DNA from: Litomosoides sigmodontis
Taxonomy: Eukaryota > Nematoda > Chromadorea > Rhabditida > Onchocercidae
Direction of reading: 5' to 3'
NCBI GenBank assembly: GCA_963070105.1
Contig: OY718804.1
Span: 7,215,317-7,279,316 of the forward strand
Length of the DNA: 64,000 nucleotides
Part shown: in pieces, positions 1 through 22,436 of the stretch
Layout: every line of letters begins with the position of its first letter
How positions within the stretch are numbered: position 1 is the stretch's first letter
Made by a program: the position numbers and the translations under genes
The notes under the pieces: model-generated
Told to the model about the DNA's origin: nothing
The model's database searches: none
Seen by the model: the letters and a program-made list of their open reading frames with translations, nothing else

Positions 1-65
1 GTTTTTTTCGCACCCCACAGCAGACAATGAAATAAAAAAACAACGCCTGCAGCCGGTAGATCGAG

Positions 66-2367
<2,302 letters not shown>

Positions 2368-3386
2368 GTTAACGATGTAATAAAGTGATGATATACACTG
2401 AGGAACGCAACGAATTAGATCTGAAAAACATATCACATATCATAATTATTACCACCTTCCAATTTTTCAATTTAAAAATGCCTTCACAACTTCAACGAAA
2501 ACATGCGATACATTGAAATTTGACTCTTCCATAACCATGTGTGCCGTTGTTATTAAGTATGACAAGTAAAAGTCACTTCGGTCGCTATAAGGATATATAA
2601 GCTACAGTGTTCGAAAGCTGATCGACAAAAGTGTAATTGTGCTCCTACTTCTCACTCCTAATTTCTCGTGCAAAATTTGTCGTGAGCAGTCTATTGCTCC
2701 TGTATGAAACAAGCGCAAAAATTACGGCCAGACATGCCTTTCCGAGATTCGAGAAGATCCAGAAGGCACTACGATTGATAATTGACTCACTGTAACCCGA
2801 CTCCTCCCTCCTCTCGATGACCAAATAATAGAGTGCCTTACCTCACCTTCTTCGAGTCAGCAGCTCTTAAACCACCACTACCAGTTTGATAAATATCGAG
2901 CACTTTATTTATTCCAAGAACGGTCACCGCAACAAAACGAGCAAACCCGAAAAATGAAGTCCTGAAAGAAAAACACCACATAAGGTCGGGTCATGTACTG
3001 ACTAATTTACATACGTTAAGAGCCATTTCTCCATTCACACTCTGACTGTATTCGCTGTCACAAGCGGTAAACCATCCCTCCGTATCACAACTGGAAAAGA
3101 TTTTATCAACGAGAGAAGTTTCACGCGTAATTCGAGACGATGGATGTTACACCGAACTACTTTACAGCAAATGCCAGCAACGATAACCTCTCGTTGAACC
3201 AAATTACATAACAGCCAAGTTTTCATTGAGCGCTGATTTCGATTAGTATTGAATAAGATATCTAGGCAGCACGCAATGAGATGCTTTTCTAATTGAACCC
3301 CGACGAACTGTTTGATAAACATTTAAAAGTATCCGACCAAACTCCACGCAGAGCCAGCCAACCTGCCTATTGCTCTACACGAAGAG
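2368..3386. other. Region upstream of gsp-2, divergent intergenic
   Basis: This stretch lies between the gsp-2 start and the plus-strand BCAS3 locus and should contain the gsp-2 5' UTR and promoter. On the minus strand an acceptor-like CCTCAG lies a few tens of bases upstream of the ATG. I see no coding region that I can support. Confidence 0.5.
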
Positions 3387-3536
3387 ATGTCCCAGTACTC
3401 CCCGAAGCCCCAGATCCCACTCACCCGTCATCGGCGCACCACGGGCAGGACCGCCACTCCCCGCCTCCTTCATCCAGCCCATGCAAACAGAAACGACCAA
3501 CACATGCGCCAGCCGCTACCGCAAGAACCATCGCAA
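3387..3536 (+). CDS. Candidate upstream coding exon of the BCAS3 gene (unproven)
   Basis: A GC-rich stretch in AT-rich surroundings carries an ATG-initiated frame (MSQYSPKPQ...) of 50 codons. It ends at a possible donor CAA|GTTGCA in phase 0, which would join in frame to the acceptor directly before the ATG at 4996. The predicted peptide is basic and proline-rich and matches nothing I know. The N-terminus of BCAS3 varies between animals, so homology cannot decide. A longer overlapping frame (3293-3757) covers the same DNA. This could be a first exon of BCAS3, a separate small gene, or chance. Confidence 0.25.
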
Positions 3537-4995
3537 GTTGCACTAAGCGCTGCAAATCAATGTTCCTGGCAGTCAGCCAATGCTACTTGATAAACAGCTG
3601 CTGGTCGATGATTGATCGGTGGATGTCAACTGGGTTGTTGTGCTTCATTTCAGGAGATCTCATAATGAACCGGGTGATTGGCGAGGTCAGCTTGGCTCTC
3701 TTCACTGATGACGCCTTGCTGCTGATTAATACAATTGTACCTAATGAGTTGGCTTGATGTAAGTTCCATTTGCTAACGTTACTGCTCAAAAAAGTAGGTC
3801 GTAGTTGATGGTGAATCAGCTGTCTGTAATAATTAGATTACATCCATTAGGTCAAGCACTGTTACACGTGAGAGTTAGTTACACTCTAAATTAAGAAGTA
3901 GATAGTTCTGGCTGCTAGGTTACAGTTAGGAGATCACTGGATTTAATATTTTGTTCTGGACTTGTTCTTCGGAATGTCGCGTCTTGTTGCTGTTATAATT
4001 TCTTGTCGGTATACGCTGCTGATTAACATTGTCACATCTCACAATTATTCACGTACGTTAAAGTTGATTACTACGATAAACCGAGCTTTCTTTGGCACTT
4101 CTGTTAATTGCTTCCTGATATTGTGAACTAAACATCTTTATGAGATCTGTTTCGCAATACTGTAAAGCCAAGACGCATAAGTAGTGTAATTAACACATGC
4201 TACACTTGGTAAACTGTTGGAATTCTCCTCAATTTTCCTTATAAAAGGCAATCAGCACTATAAACATCGTTATTAACACTTTAAGACCTGCGTTTTATCT
4301 CTAAACGTTGTATATACGGCTGTGTGGATGACCCGATCAATGTGGAAATGGTGAAGATGAGGCGGGCGAGTTGGTTCTCCTCTTAATCCTGACCTCGGAG
4401 CAGGTCGATGGAATTTGTGCTGCATTCTTGCTAAAATGTTTTTACAATCCAATTAGATTTATAATTAGGTGGATAAGATGCCTGAACTTCTAAACTGTCG
4501 GAATTTTTAACTTTGTTATTAAAAAAATACACGCTCATTTGACTGTATCAGTTTTTTTCCTTTGATAGGAAATGATGTAAATTGGAGTGTTAAAACTCCC
4601 AATTTCAGCATTATGGCTTTATAGTAAGCATGGTAGATGTGTTATTAACAAAAAAACCTCGCTTTCTTAATTGAGATATGGATAATTCAGTTAGGTTGTT
4701 TAGTTTCTCTTTATTTCCATATATGCAGTTATATTTATTCAGGAACCTTCACCTTCTATTTGTAAATTTTCTAAATTGAAATTAGATATCATTGAATTAA
4801 CCATTTTTCACTAGTTTGCATTACTAATTCAAATCATTTCCGAGATAGGTCGCTAGTTAAGGAATATTTGTCGTCATTACTCTTGTTTTCACTTGTCGTC
4901 TTAGTCTTGTTTTCTCTTTTCTTATTTTTGTTTCGATCTCGTGCGCCCAGTTGATAATTACAAGGGCATTATCGTTAACTTTATATCTATCCTAG
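3537..4995. other. Non-coding stretch before BCAS3
   Basis: AT-rich sequence with no supportable frame. It is either promoter/5' UTR of the BCAS3 gene or a first intron if the candidate exon at 3387 is real. It ends in TATCCTAG immediately before the modelled BCAS3 ATG, which is an acceptor-like sequence usable for trans- or cis-splicing. Confidence 0.5.
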
Positions 4996-11935
<6,940 letters not shown>

Positions 11936-13969
11936 ATTTATTTGATATTTGCTTTTTAAATCAGTGGATGCACTATCTCTCATGAAATAACATCATAAAT
12001 TTCCTGTTAGCATGATGCTGATATGTAGTCAGCAACTTTATACGTCAGCAGTTTTTTCAAAATGAGAATTACTAACACTTTTCTTGGAGAATTTTTAGTA
12101 TAACTTTTTTTATTTTCACTTCTAAGGGACTCACAAGCAACTGTTAAATGCTTATATTCTGCTCCTATAAATTTTTGTGCTCTGTTTTTAGGAGTTCTGC
12201 TCTAACTTGCAGCAATTAATTCGTGATGTCTGTCTAAGGTGAATTACTTTAAAAAATTGTGTAAGAACTTATTGTGTTTTAGTACACGCTTTCACTTTCT
12301 GTATTACTTGATATTGTCTGTCAATGACTTAGTGAGATATTTGGCTTATTAACATAATTTCAAAATTCAAAAAATGCTCGTAAGTATGAGTTTATATTTC
12401 TGACTAAAAAAAATCATTTTTCTCTGTTTTGTATTTTTTTATTTGTAATTTAGCTATTGATTTTGAGTGATTCTGTGACGTCTTTTTCTCCTTCTACTTT
12501 CTCGCAGTTTTGAAAATTGTATTGGTTTAAAGTTTTGGAAGTTTGACATTTTTAATATCATGTGATTTTTATCGATTTTTACATCACATTAATTTCAGTA
12601 ACTTTTATTGAATTTTTGGCCGGTTATTCACAATTTTCGGTAAATTTCGTACTGAACGGGGTCGAGAAAGATCGTTTTCTTAGATGTGGAAAGGAATTGA
12701 TTTTAACCGCGATGTATGGATTTAAAGGATAATGAGCTGTCCATTGATTCAATGTAACACGCTTCCTTGTGAATCCAGAATAAGAGTTTTCAACTGAGGA
12801 TCAGTGCCTAAATATGTAGGGTTGCTTGTTCAGGTATATGTGCTATCGCGATAGTCACTGTTGTATGCTTTCTTCTTTCTACAGATTCCTGATGCTGGTA
12901 TTTGTGCATATTCTCCGTATACATGTATGTTCAGTACTTAACGAAGTAACTATAGTTTATGCGTATATTTGTAGGGATTTTTTATTTTGACTTCATAGCA
13001 GATCTGCAAGATGCACGTGATTATTTTTAGTAAATTCATTAGTTTTCGAGCTTTGTTTTGCTCTTTTATCATTGGTAAAATGATGATGAAACTTGTGTCT
13101 CCAGATTCAGGAGTAAAGTTGACCAAATCCACATGATGATGATATCATTGACAGTGAAGTGATAGCTTAATGTGGTAATGATATGAATTGCAGTAATAAA
13201 TCTTTCTCTGTCATTCATGCAAAGTGTGGTGACGGCATGAGAATCATTATAAGCATTAGTGAAGCATGGTCTAGAAGGTGAGTTTAAACTAATTTGACTC
13301 TTAACATGCGGGACACCACAGAGCATTCATTTAATTTAACATAACGCTTTAATGCTTCCACACTTCTTATTTGCATTGAACGATATCCGTCTTTGCACTC
13401 TTTCTCGACAACTCTCACTGGGAACTACGCAGGAATTTTTAAAATCAAAAATGATTTAGCAATTGCGTGTTTATCATTAGTCTGTGGAAGTGCACTTCTG
13501 CGGCAGTAACTTTCGAGTAAGATTTGACAGAAGAAGTTGTCTAAGGTGGTAATTTTGTCCACTCTCTGTGGTGCAGGAGAAGGGGAACAAGCAGGGTGGT
13601 GGGAAGCTTAAAGAAGTCTTCTCCCAGCTAGATGGTGTGATGCTATTCATTAACTTATATTGTCTTCGATAGCAACACATGCGCTTCCTTTACTGAACAT
13701 TTAATTGCAGTGTGATGTACATCATACTTTCAGTTGTTGGACGTTTGTTTAATTAATTCCATTGATGGTTCTTTCCTCGAGTTGAGCTATATTTTGGAAG
13801 CAGTATTTTGGAGTAACGATTTTCATCGACGATGGTGGTTTCTGACTGGTATTACATCACAAAAACACTTTGTTTATCTTCCCGTTTTAACTTTTGAATG
13901 ACACTTTCGATTTCACTCTATAATCATTGTCCATTTTGAAATCAGTATTCTGTGTAAGTTAGATATGAA
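11936..13969. other. Convergent intergenic region between BCAS3 and the ORP gene
   Basis: About 2 kb between the stop codons of two convergent genes, so it holds both 3' UTRs. AT-rich, with no coding region that I can support. Confidence 0.6.
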
Positions 13970-16900
13970 TTAGCTGACAAATGTATAAATGTACCAAAAC
14001 AATTGAAGCATATCCGAATAGCCCTTGAATTTTTTCTCCTTTGCCTGCCAATATCGACCATTACAGACCCATAAGGTTGTGTTGGTCATCAGGTCTTGCC
14101 GCTGTTCAAACCACATACGTTTATGTGTTGCTTCATTACGTGCTCGTTGTAACTAAACGCAGCTTATGATTACGGTAAGAATTTTTTATATTGGTGGGGA
14201 GGGTTGGAAAGTAAAAATGTTATCGCAAGAGTCTAACCGATGAACAAATAAATAAAACCCTGTAGGCTAAGAAAGGCAAATTTAACACTAGACAAGCTGT
14301 TTGCTTAACTTCATACTTGAAAAAAATAAGGTCGACAAACCTTTTCGAGATTGGCTTTAGCTTCAGCAGCTCGAAAGGTGTCAGCATTTTCGAGAGCCTT
14401 CAAGTCCGGCCTAAATCGACTATCAGTTTGCGGAGCGCTTGTTTTCTCCTCATTGTTTAGAAATTCATTTAATCCACATGCAAATTGTGAGAATCCATAA
14501 TACTGCGTCGCATTTTTGGGTAGTGGGATTGCCTCGAATAAGTAATCCTTCTGATTCGCTCTCAAACATACAAATATGTTGCAAGAGTTACGTTAAATTT
14601 GAGAGAGGTTGAGGCGCACGTCTAATTAAAGTCTCTCCTAACTCTCTCCCTCCAATGCTACAACAACTCATTTCATTTTGCGATTCAAATTTAACGAAAT
14701 CTTTACATCTTCTGTTTAAAAATATGAAATCATATCTTCTTAAATGCTAACTTTTGCAGGAATCGATCATAATAACCGGTAAGTTTGACAACTAAAACGC
14801 CATGATTATCCGTAATACTACCATATACTTCAGTCTGTCGATCCTTACGGAAAGTCACTGTGCTTGTGTAGCCGTTGCTACATCTCATGTTCATTGTTCC
14901 ATCTATTTTTAACTTCCGGTATTCAGCCGTTGATGACGCATTCTCTATGATTACTTTTACCTGGAGGTTTTCATTATAATTCCCAAAAGTGTTCCAAATT
15001 TCATTCATCGCTCGAAGCATATGTTGTGCAAATATCATTTTTTTTTCGACCAATCTTTTCAACTTACTCTGTTCCAGCTGTAATCCTCTTTACCCAACCG
15101 TACACGTACTGGTAATTCCGGTGTTGCTTCAATAACACCGGACCAGGCAGTCTTTGGTGTTGATATCAGTGTCTGCCACCACTCCCAATTCAGTCCTTCA
15201 GCGTGAGCAGCCGTAATAGGTGGATGATGACTTACCTGAAGAGTTTTAAATTAAAACAAAAATGATTAAGGATGGGAAATGCAGTCTTGTTCTATCTAGG
15301 TCACACACTAGACCAAAGAAGTTATATAGGGATCTTATACATAAAAATACCTCGCGTTTTCAAGTTCAGAAAACGTGCAAATAACATTTTCAACTATCAC
15401 CTGACGACATGCCGGAATAAAGAAACCTGTTCAGCGTGGTACTTCCATCCTTCGTTCGATACAAAATCAAATGTTTCACCAAGTAACGGATTGAACGGCT
15501 TATGTTTCCGGGACACCATACCGGAGTAGTTGCTTACAGCAAAGGCTGTTACATAAGCAATGCGATCTACTGGATCGTAAGCAGATATAGCCCTATTCAA
15601 CGTTTGTCCCGAATATCTCAATTCTTCGCATAGAACCTTAAGTATTCCAATCTTTGAATTTGATAAAATACTGTCGCATTCTACACTTCTTTTGTTCTCA
15701 ACTAATATGATCTTAATAGGAAGAGCGAATAATTTAAATTAAAAATTGAAGCATTCCAATGGAAGACGTTCGTTCGTTCTTTTGTCAGTGAGCTCAATAC
15801 ATAAATTTGCTGTGTCAAAATTTTCAATTCTTTATTTACACTTGAAATTTTACCCAATGTTTTGATTAAATCGAAATTAGAAGTGGTAATGTCAAGTTCT
15901 TGCTGTTGAAATTTACTTGTAGCGTCGTAAGCGGTTCGAAGAAAGATATTGGTAAGGGTAAACGTCGCGCAACGATCGCCATCAGTTGTCGAAGGCCTAA
16001 TTCTTCACCTATCACCGATGCTTTCGGTAGTTGATCCCTGCGCTTCCGCGGTTGCATCTTCTCCAATTCTCCTTCTTCTAACACGAGTTTTTCTTCCTGA
16101 AACGTTGCAATTAATACTAATTAAGAAGAAAGAAGATAATGGCGGCGATGGAACTTTCCACTACGAAATTAATTTTCATCTTCCAAGAAGTTCGTAATTC
16201 CAAACGCAACTTACCTTTTTTTCAGCAGTTTCTTCAGATAAAGTTTTACCTTTTTGTCTAAAATAAAAACAGTTTCACAATTTTAGGATGGAAGACAATA
16301 TCGCAGGACATTTGCTTTAATTAAAGTGTCATAAAACTAAAAACTACATAATTAGAATGAAAAAACAACTAACAAGATTTTCTTATCCTTTAGTTTGATA
16401 TCTGAAAATTAAATTTTCGTAATGCGAAGAGGAAAGAAGTCTCTTTCATCATCGCTTAATCTATTTAATTCAAAAGGTTACAGGATATTTTTGGCATCGT
16501 TCTTTAGCGGAACCATCCATCATCGTTTTTTGTGATACTAATTATTACTGTCAACTATCACTGTACTAATTCCTTCTGAGACTACGCTGTGACACTTATG
16601 CATTCACTTTCACGTGTTCATTTGCAACGTAAAATAACCTTTCTTTTCTTCCGCCACTTTCTCCTTCGTCATTTCCCTTTAAGAAAAGCCGAACAGTAAA
16701 CAAACACATGAAAAATAGCAAATGCGTTAAAAGTAATTGAGTTGCATCAAATCTTTAAATCTCTAAATTAAAGGATAATTCATTGAGGGGTTTCGTACGA
16801 CGTCAGCATAATTAATTCGATGATGTTAATTTTACCTTTTCGTTTCAGATATTTTTGACATTCTAAGCTTTCCTCGCCTTATCCTATCAAAACGTTCAAA

Positions 16901-19063
16901 AACATCAAGTGGTACTTTTCAGTTTGAATATAAAAATTGGATGGGATACTTCGGAATTGCGTCAAGCAACACTGTTTGATTGTTGTTGGAAGTAGCTACG
17001 TCTAACTTCTCATCCGAATCATCCGAATCAGAACATTCCGCTTCTGAAAAATTCTTGATCGATTACTTATTGTTAAGCGCAAAGTTAGATTAAAACTCAA
17101 TTTCATTAAATTTCATTTTTTCAATTTATTTTCATTTGATTTCATTAAACATTAATTTCAATTCTGTTAAATTTAACGAATTTACCATCTTTGCTTTCCA
17201 CCGCTGCCATTACTTTTCCGCTCTGAACAGTTTTTATTAATTCCTAAAACAACAATTCAGTAGCGCACTTGCATTCTTCCCTGAATTCATTGCTGATCTC
17301 TAAAAATCTGACACTTATCAGAATTCTCGGTCGCACACCGACGTAGTGAAATGATGCCACCACCTTTAATTCTTTCCGCATTTGCTTCATTTCAACCGCA
17401 ATCGCTTTGATATCATTGATTAATTTAACTACTTTTTCATTTAATTCAGCAACACTATTATTCCGAGTGTCTTCACGTAATTTTGCCGTGTCAGCGTCCT
17501 GTTCCAGATTAGCAAGCCTGTTGCTTAAGGATAAAACTCTCGAACTAATTATTTGAACATAAAAAGTCTTAACGAAAATTCACTACTGAACTGTAAAACC
17601 GAAAATTTCCTCCTCACTGATGAAATTTTGTAAATTCATTCATTCAGCTGTCCTAAAATTGAATTAAAAGAACCTTAAAATAAAGAGATCAAGAAAGGCA
17701 TTTTTTAACTGATAAAATTTTAGACAACTCATCGGAGAAACTAACTGAATGAACGCCTCTAAGTGTTATAATTAAAATGCTTGAACTTACCGACCAATTG
17801 CCAAAGAACATTCATTATTGCTCTGATATGAAATCGCTGTCGCCAATTCATTAATGTCTTCCTTCCTTAACAGCTTCGTTTTCTTTTTCCAAAATTTTGA
17901 AATTCTTAGAAAAAGGTGTTGTAATTTCCACTTGAATTAACAGGAAATCAGCTGATGGACATGCCGGACAGGGCACACAAATACTGCTGATTTTGACTGG
18001 CAGTAATGAATTTCAGATAAAAGAGCAGGTTTAAAGAACGCTCTAATCGCATCGTTGTATTGTCATCATATGGTAACTGATCCCTCAAAGTCCTCTTCTA
18101 CTCAAAGATCATATTTCCATAATTTTTATTTTCAGCCGTTTTTTGAAAAGGTGTATACTTGAAACGATTAACGCTTTGACGATAATTACGATGTTTCTGG
18201 ATCATTTCTTTGAATGCGCCGTACTCATTCTTGTTCACCGGCGCTATATCACGTGATTCTTTCTTGAACTTAAAGAGCAGTCGCCGTCTAGAATCGTCGC
18301 ATGAAATTGCTGCCTGAAGATTACGAATCTGTCATATCCGTCTTCTTTGAAGTGACCACGTCGGCAAGTTCCGATGACAGATAGACGATGCTAAAAGGAC
18401 AAAAAGAGAGGTGACAAACAGTGGTCAGATCGATGGTGTATTCTGAACTGATAGCTTCGTTATTCGCTTTCGTGCTTTTCTCCGGCACTAATTGCATGAG
18501 TCCACGGGTAACCCTACCAAAATAACGCTTACTGATACTAAGACGATGCTTCTTCAGCGGCTTCATCGTTACGTGGCACTGAAGAAAAAGTATTTTTGTT
18601 CAGTTTTGACGCTCGCACGTTTGACACTTACGCATTTATTACTTGGAAATTTCTTCCTAAATGGCAAAACACCTGAATTTATTAGGAATTTTGCCAAATT
18701 AAATAAAAGTGAACGTAAAAGATAGATGATATCAACTATTCGCCAAACGTTCAGATATTTCTATTATCGATCAATTTTTGACGATTTCTTGAAATCAGTC
18801 CATTAATTGATTGAGCTAGTAATTCTAAATAGATCATTTTTAATTACATCAAATAGCCAGTATTCTTATTTGGTAATTATATTCCAATGCGGTACTTCAT
18901 AAACAGGTGGGCAATCAACAGGTGGTGCATTGAGCGGTAAATCGTTCATCGGTACAAGTCGCTCCTTTTTAATTGCTAATTTTGTGCTAATTTTCGATAA
19001 TTTTCTTACAGGTGGAGCGATTGGTGAAGACTTTGACGCACCATGGTGTGGTGGTGCTGACAT
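13970..19063 (-). CDS. Oxysterol-binding-protein-related lipid transfer protein (PH + ORD)
   Basis: Member of the OSBP/ORP family, which moves sterols or phosphoinositide-linked lipids between membranes at contact sites. 14 exons: 18896-19063, 18420-18578, 18159-18313, 17791-17904, 17364-17523, 17186-17243, 16950-17043, 16215-16257, 15917-16096, 15427-15636, 15068-15235, 14752-14960, 14341-14560, 13970-14152; 706 residues, all phases consistent. An N-terminal PH-like region (from CPPVYE through KRYF to KHRNYRQ) most resembles the ORP3/6/7 type. Then comes a charged, coiled-coil-like linker, then the ORD with FEPLTTLQVLCEEL, KPFNPLLGETF, the hallmark EQVSHHPP, and PLPKNATQYYGFSQFA. I see no clear FFAT motif. 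The last residues are hydrophobic and unlike the usual ORP ending. An in-frame stop two codons upstream supports the start. Exon 5 may instead begin at 17517. Confidence 0.9.
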
Positions 19064-19074
19064 TAATTAAGAAC

Positions 19075-19076
19075 TC
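19075..19076 (-). promoter_or_regulatory. Putative trans-splice acceptor upstream of the ORP gene
   Basis: On the minus strand TTCTTCCAG ends 12 nt upstream of the ORP start codon (19063), with no donor needed to maintain the frame. The next gene upstream on the same strand ends only about 490 bp away, so the site fits spliced-leader addition to a downstream operon gene. This is inference from position and consensus. Confidence 0.45.
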
Positions 19077-19556
19077 TGGAAGAATACTTTAATTTCCGTG
19101 GTGAAGTGAATCCAGAAATTATCACTAATTGTTTGTTGAAATTTGCTTGTTGAAAGCTTGCTGATTGTAATTCAAATGAAACAATTATTTTTGCTCCAAT
19201 CTGTCAAACGTGTCTGACCTGATAAGCACTGATAACTCACAGAAAAAATTGATATCTGAATTGTGCCACAGACCGCTGTCACTCACACCACTGGTTAAGT
19301 TGTTAAATTGACTATTAGACAGGAAATAATTAGTAAAGACGTCGCCGTCCGTGAAATATAAAATAAGTATCAATGAAGAAATTATGATCCTTAGTTTCCT
19401 TTCATTATCTCTCGGAAAATTTATGCAAAATTCCTTCTGTGATGATACACTGTTCGCCTGCACAAAGCAGGCTAATATCAGAAATAGGAAGGCTGCTGTA
19501 ACATCAGCAGTACCACTAGGATGAAAAGCATAATGAAATGCAATGCTTTGCTGTTG

Positions 19557-21107
19557 CTACTGCTCTTCTAGTTGCTTCCGACGTTTCTTCAACATCTTCA
19601 CGTAATCTTCAATCGAGCATCTTCCAAACGTGGCAGCTGACGGATACGGAAGCGCTGGTGAACAAGCAGAGCGATGTTGGAATAAATGCTTCACGTTGTG
19701 CACCTGCCATTGAGAGATTAACTTCAACATTTGCTTATTAAATGCGAAATAAATTTTATTTTAGCTGTCAAATCTTTCCGATGAATCATTGATCTTCACG
19801 TCTGCCAAATGTTAGAAGCAGCAGACTAACCTCTGATATTTGCTTAGCACTGCGGCATTTTTCGTTAATATCCTCACACTTTGGTGATCGTTCCGCACGA
19901 ATGCCATTAATTTTAAGTCGAGGTGGCATATCACCGCCACACTCCAAATTGATTTCCAGTAATTTATTATTACGACCATTTGATGCCACATATTCACTGA
20001 TTACATCATCGCACATCTACCCAAAAATCAGAGAAAGATAATTGCAGATCAAAGAGAAGGAAATTACGCAGAGATTTTTATCTTTCGCTCCGATCAGTAC
20101 TACTCCGATTGATTACCTTCGAAATAAATTCATAGCGTTCCGCATTTCCATTTCTCTCGCATTGTGTGACAATTCTTTTAAGTAAATGTCCTCGTATGCG
20201 GTCTTGTCGCATCGCCTCGTTTAACATTGTCAACGATTTTGCTGTTAATATTTGCTGAGGAGGTATTGTGTCGCGCAAAAGACGCCGATCTAACTGCGCG
20301 CGACAAATGATGTCCTTCTGCTGAGGTTGCTTAAAGTCCGACAAGTGAAGCACCGTCAGAAACAATTTACGAAACAGTTTCACTGCCAATTCTTCCGGCT
20401 TATGCAAATATTTCTTTAAAGTATGCAGTAGTAGACAATAGAGGCAGTGAGCTATTGTACTGATAATAACGGCTTAAAACTAACAAATGTTATTAAAGCT
20501 TAAATGCTCTGAAATAGCAAAGTAAACTTGCCAGTTTAGCATCATTAAAGGTGTCAACAAGACTGGAAGACCAGGCCTCATACGATATTGTTCCGGAAGA
20601 CTGATCCCAGCTGTAGAGCAGGTCGACATCAAATTCATGCATCTCATCATTTACGGACTGTAATGAAATCGCCCGTGTTCTACTAGCTTGCGTCGTCTCA
20701 GTTAACGGATCCTGTCAAAAGCATGCTGATTGATTAACAAATTTGAATAGATTTTCAGATAAATTGTAGTTCTGAAAAAAGGCATCAATTCAAATTTAAA
20801 TTCAAAAAACTAGAAGATGAGCTTTAAAGACCGGGTGGTGCAAGGCTCTTCGATTGTTTGATAAGGACATCACTGATAGGAGCTGGAAGAAGTAGAAGTT
20901 ATCGAAAGAGAGATGTGAGGCCAGAAGAAGATGATAAAGATCAGTTACCGATGAGTCCGTGCTACTTCCTTCGGAAGTTCTAGACCTTCCGGAAAGCACA
21001 TCATTTGTTATCTGTACTGTCGTCATTATTGGTTCTTCGGTGCCAAATGGATCTTCGCTGCTTTTTGCATATCTTTTCGGTTCCCATTTTTTCGACAGCT
21101 CTGCCAT
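19557..21107 (-). CDS. Unrecognised 322-residue protein, five phase-0 exons
   Basis: Five exons on the minus strand: 20949-21107, 20532-20711, 20117-20413, 19831-20016, 19557-19703. Every intron is in phase 0 and the joined frame is open for 322 residues. I do not recognise the family. It starts MAELSKKWEPKRY and has a Ser/Thr-rich stretch, followed by an acidic segment (DVDLLYSWDQ). The middle is predominantly helical (KPEELAVKLFRKLF, DRRLLRDTIPPQQI, RIRGHLLKRIV). It ends in a basic segment with YVKMLKKRRKQLEEQ. No signal peptide or membrane span is seen, so it is likely a soluble intracellular protein. Intron 2 (20414-20531) begins GC in the context CTG|GCAAGT. It sits 494 bp upstream of the ORP gene on the same strand. 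Confidence 0.7.
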
Positions 21108-22326
21108 TTTGCATTTCAGCCGACTGACTGACCGACCAATCGACCGAACTCAAAATTCTTGTCAATTAATTAATGAAATTTTTGGGAGCTCAGTGAATTT
21201 ATACCAACTAAACGAATGAGTGATTGGAAGCGCTCTTACGACGTGGTAGAAGTCTGTTCAGCACTACCCTAATCGAATATTTGATTAGTAAGGAAGAATT
21301 TGTTGAAATTATTAATTCCGTCCTCCGATTCGTGTAATGCTTCTAAATTAAAATTGCTTGGTAGCTTTACCTGATTACTTCATATTGCTTCAATTTACCT
21401 TTCAATAATTTCAACAAGAATTTGCCAAAACTTGCCGTCCAGTTTTTTTCTCTTCCTTCAAATTGCCTTTGATATATCAATATTTCATAGCTCACCGACC
21501 AATAGGGAGATAACGTGGGCCATTTGCTATGCAAAAGTCTGGACAGCCCTGAACCGAATATTTCTGCCACTTTCCTTTCTTTCTTCCGTTCATGAGTGGT
21601 CGCACAACTCTCGCAATTCTAAATTCCTACAGTTTGTGCTTGTAAATTGATTAGCTCGCTTCCCACTAAGAATTTGCTACTCTGAACTTGTCGAAGCTCA
21701 TTAAATTCAATAGATTTAAAACAAACAAAAGACATCTCATTTTGACTGGCACACTTCAAAGGAACGAACTGTCGTCCGTTGGGATTTTGTAAGCCGTTGA
21801 CAATGTCGTTCAAAAGTTCAGTTAAGCAGCATCAAAATGAGACTGACTGATTTTGCGAAGTAAAAGAAGAGATGGAAGCGTGAAGTTTGGCGCATTCTTT
21901 ACTTACTTAATCACTGCAAACAATACTTTCAACCGAGGAAGTTCAAATTTAAATTAATTCACACTAAAGTTGAGTGACAGTGGGAAGTGAATGAAGTCAA
22001 CTTTTCTTCCAATCCATTTACTTTTGTTCATATATATTTCAAGTGTTATAAATAAGCAGTAATAATAAATATTACTTATGCAAGAATCCCTACGATAATT
22101 TTAAACTTTCGTCGATGAAATTTCAAAACATGAAAAGAATGTGAGTGTGTCTTCTCATATCATTGCGTACGACTGCGCTGAACTACTGCAACGAAGTATT
22201 TCACGTATTAATAAGCTTCCTATGTTTTTTAAACAAAACACATGTAGTAGCTGTGCAAGGGGAAATGTCGGAAAAAAAATGCTATGATGTGATGTGTTAT
22301 GACACATGTCATTTTATAATATCAAA

Positions 22327-22436
22327 TAATTATTATTGTTATTATTATTAATATTATTATTATATTACATAATAATTATTATTATTGTTAGGCTATTATT
22401 ATTATCTACTATTATTAATTATTATTATTTGTTATT
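22327..22436. repeat. Imperfect (ATT)n tract
   Basis: About 110 bp of interrupted ATT/TTA repeat with scattered substitutions, in non-coding DNA. It has the same unit as the much purer array at 7668-8334. Confidence 0.85.

Noticed and set aside
3035..3322. A 95-codon minus-strand frame upstream of gsp-2
   Set aside because: The start and composition are unconvincing and there is no family similarity; more likely 5' UTR or promoter.
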